This document shows positions 22,496-33,025 of a DNA stretch of 64,000 nt, piece by piece. Under the pieces are notes generated by a model, which worked only from the letters and a program-made list of their open reading frames with translations, ran no database searches and was not told the origin of the DNA. Within the stretch, counting starts at the first letter, position 1, and each line of letters begins with the position of its first letter. A program made the position numbers and the translations under genes. This DNA comes from Piezodorus guildinii (lineage: Eukaryota > Arthropoda > Insecta > Hemiptera > Pentatomidae): contig CM041293.1 of NCBI GenBank assembly GCA_023052935.1, positions 166,615,341-166,679,340 of the forward strand, written 5' to 3'.

Positions 22496-25207
22496 ATGCC
22501 ACAACTCATTCAAAAATTTCTAATGACTAGTGACAATAGTAAAATTAAATTTATGATGTGGAACGCACAAACTATTCGCGGAAACGATGTAGAATTTAAA
22601 TTATTTTTAAATCATAATCAACCCCATTTAGTCTCTGTTTGTGAAACACGTCTTTCTGAAACTGATCGTTTCTCGCTTCCGGGATATGTCATTTATAGAC
22701 GAGATCGTAGCAGAGCAGGTGGGGGCGTCATGCTCTTAGTCCGTTCCGATGTCCAGCACCATTTTATACAAGCTCCTGACTTAATGTCTACCGAAGCTGT
22801 TGCGATTAATACAATTATTAACAATAAATCAACCACTGTAATATCTGTGTACATCCCGCCAAATAAAATAAATATTCCAGACATGACTAAACTATTCAAA
22901 TTAAATAAACAAGTGATCATCTTTGGAGACCTAAACGCTAAGCACACACAGTGGAACTGTAACAGAACAAATAAAAACGGTAAATTCGTTCTAAACTTCA
23001 TAGTAAAAAACCTCATTCAACTACACAGTCCGCCTGAACCAACCCATATACCGACTCAACGTAATTACAAACCTAGTATTATCGATTTGGCTCTAACGAA
23101 AAATATTTACAATTTATCACCTCTTATCTCTTTACCATTTCTAAATTCAGACCATAATCCCGTGATTTTTCGTATTCAATCTCCCCTACCTACAGTTTCA
23201 AAAATACTCAAATTTTCGCTCAAAGACGCTGACTGGCAAAAGTTCAGGAAAGAGCTAGATTCCCGAATCAACATAAATCCGACCATAAATGATTCGAAAG
23301 AAATCGATACTACTCTAATTGATTTTTATAAACATATCAAATTATCCATGTCGTTATCCATTCCACAACAGTATCACCATCCACATTATCATAATGATTT
23401 ACCCTACCGACTCAGAGCCCTAATATACATTAAAAATAGATTAAAAAGATACTTCCAACGTAATAATAACCCAAAAACCAAATTAGTCTATAATAAACTA
23501 AATAGTTATATTAAAACACGTCTTAATAATTGGAAAAACGAAAACTGGGCTACGGTTTTGAAATCCTGTCAGCCAGGGGATAATAAAATGTGGAAAATTC
23601 ACAAGAATTTAACTAAGCAGTCTCCGAAAATTCCTCCTTTAAAAAATAATGACGGCTATGCATATCTGGACAGAGATAAAGCTCAACTATTAGCCAAGCA
23701 TTTCCAAACAACTCCCTCAATTACTTCTCTCTTTGGATCAAATCACCACAACCGAAAAATTCTGAAATCCGTCCGCGATTATTTAAAATCACCTCTTACT
23801 GTTAATTTCTCATCTATCTCTCCAAAAGAAACCGGAAAAATCATTAAAGGTCTAAAACCTAAAAAAGCCCCAGGCGATGATAGCATTCCCTCCCTAGTAA
23901 TAAAAAATTTAAGCCGAAAATCTATTTATTTTTTAACCAAAATATTTAATTCCATATTAAGATTTAGTTACTTCCCTATAGTCTGGAAAACTTCCAAAAC
24001 TATAGTTATAAAAAAACCAAATAAAGACCACAGTAATGTTTCTAACTACAGACCTATAAGTCTACTAAATATACTATCCAAAATTCTAGAAAAACTAATA
24101 CTCAAACGAATTAACAAGCATATTAGACTAAATAATTTACTAATAGATGAACAATTTGGTTTTAGGGAACACCACTCCACCGTTGACCAATTGGCACGAC
24201 TCACTGACTTCATCACTAAAGCCTTTAACGAACGCAAACATACCGGTATGCTCCTTCTGGACCTAGAAAAAGCATTTGATACTGTGTGGCACTCCGGACT
24301 CATATACAAATTAATCTCATATAATTTTCCGCCATACCTGATTCACATTATTCACTCATATTTATCAAATAGACAGTTTTATATTCAAGTTGGCAAATCT
24401 ACTTCCGATACTCTCCCTATCTCGGTGGGTCTTCCCCAAGGCTCTTGCTTATCTCCAATTCTATTTAATTTGTTCATTTCCGACCTACCGACCAACCCAT
24501 TTGTGACGAGGTCTTTATACGCCGATGACACTGCATTGTATACTTCATCATATCGTATTGATACTGTAGTAAATCGCTTACAACAATACTTTAAACAATT
24601 TAACAAGTATTGCAACAAATGGAAATTGAAAATTAATCCCACCAAATCTGAAGCAATCCTGTTCACTAAACGTCGCTCAAAAATAAACCACCAAATTAAG
24701 TTAAATTCAGCTCTCATCCCATGGTCAAAATCTGTACAGTACTTAGGCCTTACTTTAGACAAATCACTTACTTTCACCGACCACATCAACAGAAAACTTG
24801 ACAAGGCGAAAAAAATAATATACAAAATGTTTCCTTACTTTAATAGAAAATCCCGTTTGAGTACTCAAAACAAATTAACAATATATAAATCAGTCATCCG
24901 CCCGTTAATCACATACGCCTCTCCAGTCTGGAGCTCATCCTGCTCGACTAACTTCCATAAACTCGAGAGAATTCAAAACTTGTCAATGCGGATAATTAAT
25001 AATTTCCCCCGATACACGAAAATATCATCAATGCTCCAAGACTTGCAGCTTCCTACAATCAAACAACTTGTCCATTCACAAACAGCTTCTTACTTCAGTA
25101 AAACTCCAGTCTCTAAAAACCCATTAATAAAAGAAATCGGTAATTACAATAAATTTTCACTAAAACGATATACTCATAAGAGAACAAAACATGTATTATT
25201 AAATTAA
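22496..25207 (+). CDS. ORF2 endonuclease-reverse transcriptase of LINE A, intact frame
   Basis: This is a 903-codon uninterrupted frame. An apurinic-type endonuclease domain occupies about residues 15-230: N of WNAQ (23), E of CETRL (50), GDLNAKHTQWNC (about 143-154) and SDHNP with the catalytic His (218-222). The reverse transcriptase follows: KAPGDDSIPS, YRPISLLN, LLDLEKAFDTVW with catalytic D589, GLPQGSCLSPILFN, YADD at 675-678, and a thumb with YLGLTLDKSLTF. It has no RNase H and no C-terminal zinc finger. Length and order fit Jockey-clade ORF2 proteins, which nick target DNA and prime reverse transcription from the nick. A start at 22523 (MTSDNSKIKF) is also plausible. ORF1 upstream is broken, so movement would need ORF1 in trans. 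Confidence 0.9.
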   Translation: MPQLIQKFLMTSDNSKIKFMMWNAQTIRGNDVEFKLFLNHNQPHLVSVCETRLSETDRFSLPGYVIYRRDRSRAGGGVMLLVRSDVQHHFIQAPDLMSTEAVAINTIINNKSTTVISVYIPPNKINIPDMTKLFKLNKQVIIFGDLNAKHTQWNCNRTNKNGKFVLNFIVKNLIQLHSPPEPTHIPTQRNYKPSIIDLALTKNIYNLSPLISLPFLNSDHNPVIFRIQSPLPTVSKILKFSLKDADWQKFRKELDSRININPTINDSKEIDTTLIDFYKHIKLSMSLSIPQQYHHPHYHNDLPYRLRALIYIKNRLKRYFQRNNNPKTKLVYNKLNSYIKTRLNNWKNENWATVLKSCQPGDNKMWKIHKNLTKQSPKIPPLKNNDGYAYLDRDKAQLLAKHFQTTPSITSLFGSNHHNRKILKSVRDYLKSPLTVNFSSISPKETGKIIKGLKPKKAPGDDSIPSLVIKNLSRKSIYFLTKIFNSILRFSYFPIVWKTSKTIVIKKPNKDHSNVSNYRPISLLNILSKILEKLILKRINKHIRLNNLLIDEQFGFREHHSTVDQLARLTDFITKAFNERKHTGMLLLDLEKAFDTVWHSGLIYKLISYNFPPYLIHIIHSYLSNRQFYIQVGKSTSDTLPISVGLPQGSCLSPILFNLFISDLPTNPFVTRSLYADDTALYTSSYRIDTVVNRLQQYFKQFNKYCNKWKLKINPTKSEAILFTKRRSKINHQIKLNSALIPWSKSVQYLGLTLDKSLTFTDHINRKLDKAKKIIYKMFPYFNRKSRLSTQNKLTIYKSVIRPLITYASPVWSSSCSTNFHKLERIQNLSMRIINNFPRYTKISSMLQDLQLPTIKQLVHSQTASYFSKTPVSKNPLIKEIGNYNKFSLKRYTHKRTKHVLLN

Positions 25208-25881
25208 CTTACTTTCTTATGTTATAAATTTTATAATTTTCAATCATATTATGTATTTTCTATTAATTTATGTATTTTCAATTATTTCATGTATTTTCAA
25301 TTATTTTATGTATTCTCAATTATTTCATGTATCTTTAAATATTTTATGTATTCTCAATTATTTTATGTGTAGTTTTTATGCGTAGGTTTTTTGTATAATT
25401 TTTCCTACAATCGCAAAGTAACCTCAATTTTTCACCATATGTTTGCCATTAGGCTAATGTACTATAATCACAAAAAAACAAAAATATTTTCTGATTGTAA
25501 GGATGACTCATCCAAAATCATTGTTAACATTTTGTCAAAATGTAAATATGTGAATAAAGTTTATTTTTATTTTTATAATATAATAGATTTTTTAATAAAT
25601 CATATGTTTCTATAGAAATTCCATTTAATTAATTTTTTGATACTGTATTAGAAAATCCTTTTATTGATTTTAAAAATGGAAAAAGTGCTATCACTAGGAC
25701 TATTCCTGTGTTGCCCGCACCAGATTTTTAATAAAGGAATGGATATTTTAACTTTTAAGCAACTCAGGTAAAGATTATTTTTATGTAACATTGTTATGTG
25801 AATTTTTAATATTTTTTTAAATTAATATATAAAAAAGTTATCTTTTGATGTTAGTTATTAATTATTGATGTATTTTAGTGC

Positions 25882-25921
25882 GTCCTGATGATGGAGAAGG
25901 CCCCCGAAACATTGACTTTTT
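25882..25921 (+). other. CTGATGA...GAAAC hairpin-like motif
   Basis: CGTCCTGATGATGGAGAAGG continues CCCCCGAAACATTGAC. It holds the CTGATGA and GAAA words of a hammerhead core with a short, poorly paired GG/CC stem between them. Downstream TTTTTAAAGTTTATTGAAAT suggests a retroelement 3' end. Compare 19128. Confidence 0.4.
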
Positions 25922-25929
25922 AAAGTTTA

Positions 25930-26744
25930 TTGAAATAAACTTTTTTGGAAGACATAGAAACCAACTAATTATTTGTTAAAATATTAAAGCTTATTAAGCG
26001 CTTGTAAAATATTATGGTAGTATTGGTTACCTATACTATTGAGGAAAGAAGCCCTTAGGCCACCTCACCACGACAGTTCACTTCCCTTAGCTTGCAATTA
26101 ATATTCATGACATTATCTCCATTCATTATCATGATTCCTGATAAAGGATTAATTAAGTCCCCGGCTAACTTGTAAAGCAGTCATCAAGTTTGATGCAGAC
26201 TTGATATAACATTACAGATTACGATTAAATCTGAAACGTGTTGTAAAAAAATAACACTACATATCCATATCACGTCTTAGTTATTGCAATACATTTACAG
26301 CTCAAATTGAATTATAGAAAATTGTATAGAGATAATTTAATAACAAGGAATACAATAATACTAGATGTATACCGCTGATTTGCTCAGGATTATTTAATTT
26401 TTTGTCGGCTTAGGTTTATATATATGCGTTTATGGTTATAGTAACTGTAAAATATGTCGGTAGTCGAAATTTCGGTATTATAAAAATTTAAGTTCGGCTT
26501 AGCTCATTGCGGGACTTAAAAGGCTTTGGAACTAGAAGCTTTAAAACACGTATTTTCATTGAAAACCAGTTTCCGAATTGTTACTTCTATCAGATTTATG
26601 GGACATAAGTATGTAAAAGTAAAATAATGAGGTAGAGATGGTATTTGTATATACATTTATCAATTTAAAACAATATAAATATTCACTACCTAGAATGAAT
26701 TATTCGTTTAAATTGTCTCATAAAATAAAAAAAAATTTTTATTT
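25930..26744. other. Stretch without recognised features
   Basis: No supported gene or repeat; moderately A/T-rich. Confidence 0.4.
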
Positions 26745-27520
26745 TATTATTATTTTTTTTATTCGTATATATTACAATTTGTCATAATAGACAATAATAA
26801 TAGTGCTACAGGATCTCATTCATACAATATTTACAATATAAACAAAAGGAAAGTCAAATTACATAAAATAAAATCAAAATAAGTAAACGTATACAATAAG
26901 AAAATCAAGTAGACAAAATAAATACAAATAAATGAAGTTAACAAATAAATAAACAAAACATCTCACATTCATACCTATGTACAATATTTACAATCAGCTC
27001 GGGAATCCCGGACGGGGCTTGTCCCCCCACTTGTGGAAGGACAAGCAGAGTCCAAAGGATCCCAGCGCCTCCCTCTCAGCCGCATCACTGGTGAGAGCCA
27101 GCGGAAGCTAAGTGAGGGCGCCATAGCCACAATCACACCGCACTTGAAAGGAGAATCTGACCAGTGTCAGAACTCCAGCATATGTATTTACAATATATCT
27201 CGGGGCCACTGCCGTTTCAACATTCTAGGTGGGTTGTGTGGATGAGTGGAGCTGGATAGGGATCGTGCTAAAGGATTAGGATGATCAATGAGGTTCTGAT
27301 GGAATTTGGAAAATTTGGATGGAATTAGGTCTGAAATAAATGGAACATTAAGGTCGTGGTGCAAGGTATAGTTGGATACATAATAAGGAGCATTTACTAT
27401 TATTCGGAGGACTTTGGATTGAAAGGATTGAATACGTTTAGCTGTCCCCCACAGTTCAAGTCCGTAGGTCCAGATGGGCTTCAGTATTGTCTTATAAATT
27501 AATAATTTGTTCTCAACTGA
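26745..27520 (-). pseudogene. LINE family B, 3' end fragment (B3)
   Basis: The plus-strand T-run at 26745-26760 is the poly-A tail. The 3' UTR follows (CTTGTCCCCCCACTTGTGGA, GGATCCCAGCGCCTCCCTCT), and then the end of the RT thumb on the minus strand, with words matching ELWGTAK, IQSFQSKVLR and NAPYYVSNYTLHHDLN. It diverges from B1 at about 27520, the truncation point. The 3' UTR is almost the same as that of B6 at 63251-64000. Confidence 0.75.
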
Positions 27521-27544
27521 AAAATTAAAATTAATGCTGTTCTG

Positions 27545-27700
27545 TTAACTTATAAATATGGTTTTCATCGTTTAATAAAAATGAGTTGACTTTTTGAAAC
27601 CATTTTATTACCAAGGCATATTCAGAACATAATGGCTTCAACTCAGGACAGTTGAAATTTAGGATGTGGTACACCGCGAACGAATCTTCGCCTTCCTTCT
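27545..27700 (-). pseudogene. C-terminal scrap of another LINE ORF2
   Basis: Minus-strand reading gives GEDSFAVYHILNFNCPELK, reminiscent of the VxHIL..CP zinc-knuckle end found in I/R1-type ORF2 proteins, then SFLLNDENHIYKL. No other part of that element is visible nearby. Confidence 0.4.
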
Positions 27701-27919
27701 TGATTAAGACCTTAAGTTAATCTTCTTGGACCATTAGCGGTGAGGATTAGAGGAAAAATAATTCCATTCAACTAGAAGTTTATTTCCAATAGCAGTGGTT
27801 AATGGATTCCGTTATAAAAAGAAATATAGTAAATTGTATTTAAAGTGGAAATGGTTAAGGTTATGCATTAGAAGGAATAAATAGTTTAAGCGTCTTTTAT
27901 ATAATATTAAAAAAAAAGA

Positions 27920-28418
27920 AATAACTACCAGTATATCAGGTCTCTTAACCAGCGCCTCGATAGTCTTCTCGGCGGATTATATGGGCTTCTGCATTTGAAT
28001 TGGAAATTGGAAATCGTGAAATTTATTGTAGCGATCAGTGGCAGTTGCAATGACGAATGGAATGTTTGGGTCAGTATGTTGTGTCTCGTTGGATACATAA
28101 AAACGGGCATTTACAATTTTCCTAAGTAATTTTGATTAAAATGATCGGATAATTTTGATGTTTGACTTTTTTGCAGTTCCCCATAGCTCGATGTTATAAC
28201 TATAAATAGGATTTATCAGTACTTTATAAATAGTTAATTTGTTTGTCAATGATAATTTTGAACGTTTGCCTAGTAATCTCGAAAGAAATCCATATCGTTA
28301 ATTCAGTTCTGTTCTCATTCGTTGGAAGTGGTATGCCCATGTCAGTCGTTTGTCAAGGTAAAGGTCTAAATAACGTACTGTGTCCGAAACTAGTATTGGT
28401 ATATTATTCCAAACTTCC
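27920..28418 (-). pseudogene. Jockey-like LINE D, 3' segment (RT thumb), part of a twin-primed copy
   Basis: Minus-strand reading from 28418 leftward: NNIPILVSDTVRYLDLYLDK, then RLTWAYHF, LGKRSKLSLTNKLTIYKVLI, NPIYSYNIELWGTAKK, NARFYVSNETQHTDPNIPF and, near 27940, RRWLRDL. A few stops interrupt it. The matching upstream RT segment lies immediately to the right but in the opposite orientation, and the two meet at the same point in the protein (the NNIP word). Confidence 0.75.
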
Positions 28419-28429
28419 ATTACTGTATT

Positions 28430-28970
28430 AACAAAACCATTCTACAATACTATAGTGTTACCGATTAGTTGATCATATTTCTTTTTCATTAGAATCAAAA
28501 CATTACTGTCCGGGAGTGTTTTTAGATATGAGTCAGGCCTTTGACAGAATATGGCACGATGGTTTGTTCGCCAAGTTAGAAACATTTCTTAGTCCAACGT
28601 ATTATCTAATTTTACAATCGTACTTGAAAGATAGGTTTTTCTGTGTGTGAGTAGGCTCAGAGTTCTCTAATATTAAACAAATAAAAGCAGGTGTAACTCA
28701 AGGCAGCGTATCAGGTCCAACACTATTTAGTATATATTGCTCTGACATCCCACAACATTCATAAACACTTATAGCAACCTTTGCCGACGATTCATCTATC
28801 CTGGCACCCAACAAAGATGCCTCTAAGGCCTTTTAGGAACTCCAAGAACATCCGGACGACTTAGCTTGCAGGGCAAAAAACATGGTAAATGAAAATGAAT
28901 GAATCAAAGAGCCTGTCTGTCACATCTTCTCTAAAACACGACTCCTGCATTCAGGTCTATTACAATAATA
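28430..28970 (+). pseudogene. Jockey-like LINE D, inverted 5' segment (RT palm)
   Basis: Plus-strand reading: HSTIL, RLVDHISFSLESKHYCPGVF, LDMSQAFDRIWHDGLF (catalytic D), SPTYYLILQSYLKDRFF, AGVTQGSVSGPTLFSIYCSD and FADDSSILAPNKDASKA (YADD-box variant). It ends with DSCIQVYYNN near 28965, exactly where the minus-strand segment begins. Several stops are present. Together with 27920-28418 this is one LINE copy with an internal inversion. Confidence 0.75.
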
Positions 28971-29016
28971 AATTTTAAAAAAGAAAAGAAAAAAAGTAAA
29001 TTCTTGAGAAATAAAA

Positions 29017-29020
<4 letters not shown>

Positions 29021-29048
<28 letters not shown>
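29021..29048. repeat. Poly-T run
   Basis: A pure T run of about 28 bp, possibly the poly-A tail of a minus-strand insert whose body is not recognised. Confidence 0.8.
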
Positions 29049-29053
<5 letters not shown>

Positions 29054-29282
29054 CACAACTGTTAATTATAAACAACCAGCGAATGAGATCTGGAAAATGT
29101 GGTACAATAATAAAAAGGCGTGTACGCTTCAAACTTGAAGACATTTCAGAAGAAAATAAAGATGGTTTGGAAACCTCCTTAAAATGAATCTGGGTAGAAC
29201 TGCAAAGATGGCCTACGACAGGCATGTGGTGGGAACTTATTCCCTTTCTAGAGGAACACCTCGGATGACCTAGGAAGAAGGT

Positions 29283-29336
29283 TTGTTTGTTTATTTATTT
29301 AAGGTCACTTTATGCTACAAAGGCTAATCGGACGAT
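29283..29336 (-). mobile_element. SINE S1, 3' stub with target duplication
   Basis: The minus strand reads TCGTCCGATTAGCCTTTGTA, GCATAAAGTGACC and an AAATAAATAAACAAAC tail, the last ~54 bp of S1. CTAGGAAGAAGGT (29270-29282) and CTAGTAAGAAGGT (29337-29349) are the near-identical target duplication. It is extremely 5'-truncated. Confidence 0.7.
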
Positions 29337-29399
29337 CTAGTAAGAAGGTGTTTGGGCGCGATTATACGCGTTTTAGGGGCTGAAGCGGTAGCGGGTTGT

Positions 29400-30205
29400 A
29401 CATAATAATAGGTACCGGCTACCTTAAGCGCCAAAGCCAGCCGGATGAACACTGAAAGTTTTAGATGCCCAATTCATTAGCTATTCGACTTGATTTCTCA
29501 TGACGATTAGTCCTGAAATGGGTATTCCTGAGGCCCTTATTTGTCGAAACCACTGGAGAACATGGCGATCGAGAATGTCATGTATTTCTCCTCTATTATT
29601 ATACGCAATAGAGGCATTGATTTTATCTTTATTAGCGATAATCGTTTACAGATTTGATTTTGATATCCCGTATTTTTCCAAAATCTTAGATTTTGGCTCA
29701 AGTTTTTTATCCACCTCTTGAAGAATCGCCAACTTTATATTTAAATCAATGGATTTTCTCTTTGACATAGTGTACGGAGGGGAAGCGCACTTCGAACGTA
29801 AAGTGAGAAAGACTAACCTCGAAGAAACCTTGAATAAACGCAAGTAATAAAAGCAATAACAACAGAATAACAAGTTGAAACTCAAGAAACCAGAAGCTGT
29901 CACAGACTGTGAATCACAGAGCTCAGCTGATTATATTGGAGAGGTAAAAAGGATTTGGACAGAAAGGCGCCGCTCTTTACCGGAAATGAAGACATGTCGT
30001 AATTTTTTTCTTCTTCATTTTTCGTAATAACCAAACCAATTCAATTCTGAGGTCCACAAAAGTAGTTCGTTAGTTCTTTATGATAGAATATTTCATTATA
30101 AACGAGGAAAAAGCATAGCTTTCTATTCGTTTTTTAAGGGGCTGCAGCGATAGTTCGTTATAAACTGGTGTTCTTTATAACCGTGTTCGTTAAAAAGAGA
30201 GTTTA
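29400..30205 (-). pseudogene. Pogo/Tigger-like DNA transposon remnant
   Basis: A minus-strand frame starts at 29768 with MSKRKSIDLNIKLAILQEVD and IEKYGI-like KILEKYGISKSNL, the CENP-B/pogo N-terminal helix-turn-helix. After a frameshift it continues QWFRQIRASGIPISG, the WF..R..GIPVSG motif of the same DNA-binding region. At 30060-30205, upstream of the gene on the minus strand, repeated TTCGTTATAAAC / TTCTTTATAACCGTG words resemble the TAACGAA-rich terminal region of pogo elements. The DDE catalytic domain is not seen. The relic is cut by the SINE stub at 29283. Confidence 0.65.
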
Positions 30206-31224
30206 ATGTATCACGCGTGAAAAATGGTTCCATCTACTTTTAGATTAATAGGTAAAACTTACTAAACCGCCATAAGATACAATGAATGAGTTCATTTACT
30301 GAGTACCAGTTGACATTTACCGTACAGGGATTCACTTATTTCCCTCTTGAACACTTAGAAGATAGAGTAAGTAATCAAAAAGAAAGTCCCGAGCCTACGA
30401 GTAGTTTTTCTTATTGATAATCCAAGAGGTGGCCCCGCTTTTCTACGGGATTAGAAAAGTTCTGGGAAGTAAGACAGGGAATTTGATTAGGGTTCCGTGG
30501 ATTCGGCCAATTCAGAATATAAAAGTTTGATTTATAGATACGATATTTCTTGAGATGGATCGATCTGACATTTGTGTATTTATATTTTTCTTCTTAAAAA
30601 AATAAGAAGGAAATTATTCAAATATTTCTTTTAAGAAATAAATGAGATGTTAATTAAAAGTGTTTTCTAATTAATCGGATTTAATGTCGTTTTAGTTATC
30701 TTAATTTAAATCTTCCTGATCATCATAATATGAGTCGATCTTTTTGAAATAATAATAATAATTAAGGAACGCGAAGGGGTGCAATTACTTGTCATTGATA
30801 GCTTCATAGCTTCTCAGGTAAATAACAAGAAGCTCAACATTTCCATACCTGGATAGAATACCAGAAGACTTATTATTTAGAGCCTTACGATTGGCTCTTG
30901 GAAAATTTACATATTTATAAAATATACAAAGCCATAATTGAACAACGGGAACGATAAATATAATTTAAATTATTATAATAAATCTTTATATATTCTGGAG
31001 TCCCTTATAAATAAAATTCCTGTAGATAAAAGTGGACTTAAGAGTCTTACACGATCGTTCATTTCGTCTTTCCAGTCCGTTCCAAGGAATCAAAATATTG
31101 GAAGAAAGAAAGTTGTTTGATAAAAAATAAACGAAAATTAGCTTCAAAGGATACACTATTTATTACTATTAATAACGAGGGGGGAATGGATATAATACCT
31201 GAAATACACTTTAAATACATAATT
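30206..31224. other. Stretch without recognised features
   Basis: AT-rich with no conserved frame. A 60-codon frame at 30938-31120 shows no domain. Confidence 0.4.
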
Positions 31225-32909
31225 AAAAATCTGGTGCGGGCACACACGACATTCACCTACCTCCGTTGTTAAAATCGATTACGAAATTTTCAAATACAGC
31301 TAGAGATAAAAATGAGTGAAACAAATAAAGAATTAATTAAATTGAATTTCTATAGAAACATTTGTTTTATTAAAAAATCGATTATATTTTCATCTAAAAT
31401 AATCATTTAGTTTTATCGGATTTTCATCACTCTTTATTAACTTTTACAATCCTGTGTCTAAGATAATATATTTTCTAAAATCTTTAGCTTTCCAACGGTA
31501 TATCATACATCTATATTACTGTCCTTATGTTCAAAAACAAAAAATTGCAATAAACAATTTTTTTTTTTAGTTTTAAACTCTAGTTGTTTATTAATTTTAA
31601 CCTTCAAATTTATCTGTTAATTATTAATGCTAACAAGATTATATAGTTATTTTTATAGAATGTTTTGAATTAAAGGTACTATAAAGGAAGAAAATTTATA
31701 ATATTGGTATTTAAGCCCTGTTATACTATTTCAAACAGAATGAAACCTACATAATATCAAATCCATTAAATTTTACATCAATATAGCCTTTGTAAAAAGG
31801 TGCAAAATGCGTGGTATAATGTAGATCTTCCGGTCAACGGATTTTGATGAAAAAAATCCTGTATCATCTCGAGCGTATAGTTTTCTTAAATATAAATTTT
31901 CGGTTTCATAGCACTTTTCGTTTTTACCCGGGAGTTACGACACACACACAGAACTTTTTGTGGGCTTGGTTTTTTCGACTCAGGGGATCCTAAAAAGTGT
32001 ATTTACGTTGAAAACTGATAAATTCGAAAATTTACACGATCGCAATAGTTTCCCTTACTATATATTTAATATATAATAATAATAGGCTTACCGAACCCGA
32101 AGGTTCGATGCCGATACCACCAAACTTCGCCTGCACAGACTCGTCCAATGTTCACCGGTCAAGCCCAAGCCCCCGAGATCAGCCTTAATGCAATCCTCCC
32201 ATCGACGCTTCGGCCTACCTTTCGGACGCCTACCAGTCGGTTCTGCGAATACCAACTTTCTCGGAATCCGTTCCTCACTAAGCCCAACAACTTTACGCGC
32301 CCATTTGAGTCTCCGCGATGCTATCAACTCAATTATATTCACAGGAAAAAACTCCGCAATTCCGCGTTGTGCAACCTTCTAAACTCCCCAGTGGCCTCAT
32401 CTCTCTTCGGACCAAATATTTTACGCCGTACCTTATTCTCGAAAACCTTAAGCCGTTGTTCATCCTTCAAAGTAAGCGGCCACGTTTTGCAACCGTAAAG
32501 AACCGTTGGAAGAATAATAGTTTTATAAATTCTAACCTTTAAGTTTTTAGACAGAAGCCGCGAGTTAAGTAATTTAGCAACTGAATAATAACACGCATTT
32601 CCTACCTTTAAGCGGGACTTTATTTCTTCCTTGATTTCATTTTTTCTTGTTATCATTGAACTTAAATACTTGAATTTCTCTACGTGTTCAAAAGTATGAC
32701 CTGAAATATTAATATCATCAAGATCGCCACCATTTCTGCAACTAATCATATATTTCGTCTTATCGGTATTTAATTCGAGACCTATTTGTTTACCGGTTTT
32801 TATTAACACACCTGTATTTAGTTGTATAGTTTAGTTATCTTCACCTAGTAGTACTACTACTACTAGTAGTACTACTATATTTAATATATAGGTAAGTGAA
32901 AGTAAAAAT
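31225..32909 (-). repeat. Repeat family X, copy 8, minus strand, split by an RTE-like fragment
   Basis: The right edge is at 31225 (plus strand AAAAATCTGGTGCGGGC) and all blocks run leftwards in reverse to 32075. The left edge resumes after the insert at 32891-32909 (GGTAAGTGAAAGTAAAAATG on the plus strand). Confidence 0.75.
32076..32875 (-). pseudogene. RTE-like non-LTR retrotransposon, 5'-truncated, with target duplication
   Basis: TATATTTAATATATA flanks both sides (about 32061-32075 and 32876-32890). The minus strand encodes the palm-thumb end (32809-32339): IKTGKQIGLELNTDKTKYMI, HTFEHVEKFKYLSSMITRK, TVLYGCKTWPLTLKDEQRL, FENKVRRKIFGPKRDEATGE. A frameshift near 32340 leads to RRLKWARKVVGLSEERIPRK and GRRPKGRPKRRWEDCIKADL, the basic C-terminal tail. 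The 3' end is TAA-repeat-like instead of poly-A. Clade assignment as RTE-like is tentative. A CTA/TAG triplet palindrome sits at the 5' junction (32847-32875). Confidence 0.75.
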
Positions 32910-32943
32910 GTATGAAATATGCTTAATATCTACTTGCACCGTA

Positions 32944-32945
<2 letters not shown>

Positions 32946-33021
<76 letters not shown>
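32946..33021. repeat. (TA)n microsatellite
   Basis: About 75 bp of uninterrupted TA. Confidence 0.95.

Positions 33022-33025
<4 letters not shown>

Larger units (their letters stand above)
20971..25574 (+). mobile_element. Complete Jockey-like non-LTR retrotransposon A with target duplication
   Basis: ATAATATAATAGA is present on both sides (20958-20970 and 25575-25587), and removing 4,604 bp restores repeat X. The element starts CGGTGATATAAGG, has ORF1 (gag-like, broken), ORF2 (endonuclease plus reverse transcriptase, open) and ends after AATAAAGTTTATTTTTATTT without a pure poly-A tail. A minor ATTATTTCATGTATTTTCA repeat of about 20 bp lies in the 3' UTR (25240-25370). RNase H is absent, which fits the Jockey clade. 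It is the best preserved LINE in the window. Confidence 0.85.
20200..25729 (+). repeat. Repeat family X, copy 7, split by LINE element A
   Basis: 20200-20970 carries the left edge ATTTTTACTTTCACTTGC and the family blocks up to GATAATAATATAATAGA. 25575-25729 resumes at the same word and runs to the right edge TGTGTTGCCCGCACCAGATT. Element A (20971-25574) sits between. Confidence 0.8.

Noticed and set aside
24385..24825. 146-codon minus-strand frame inside LINE A
   Set aside because: Shadow of the intact ORF2 on the plus strand.
26720..27533. Firm target duplication around B3
   Set aside because: Both flanks have AAAAATT-type words, but in A/T-rich DNA the match is too weak to call.
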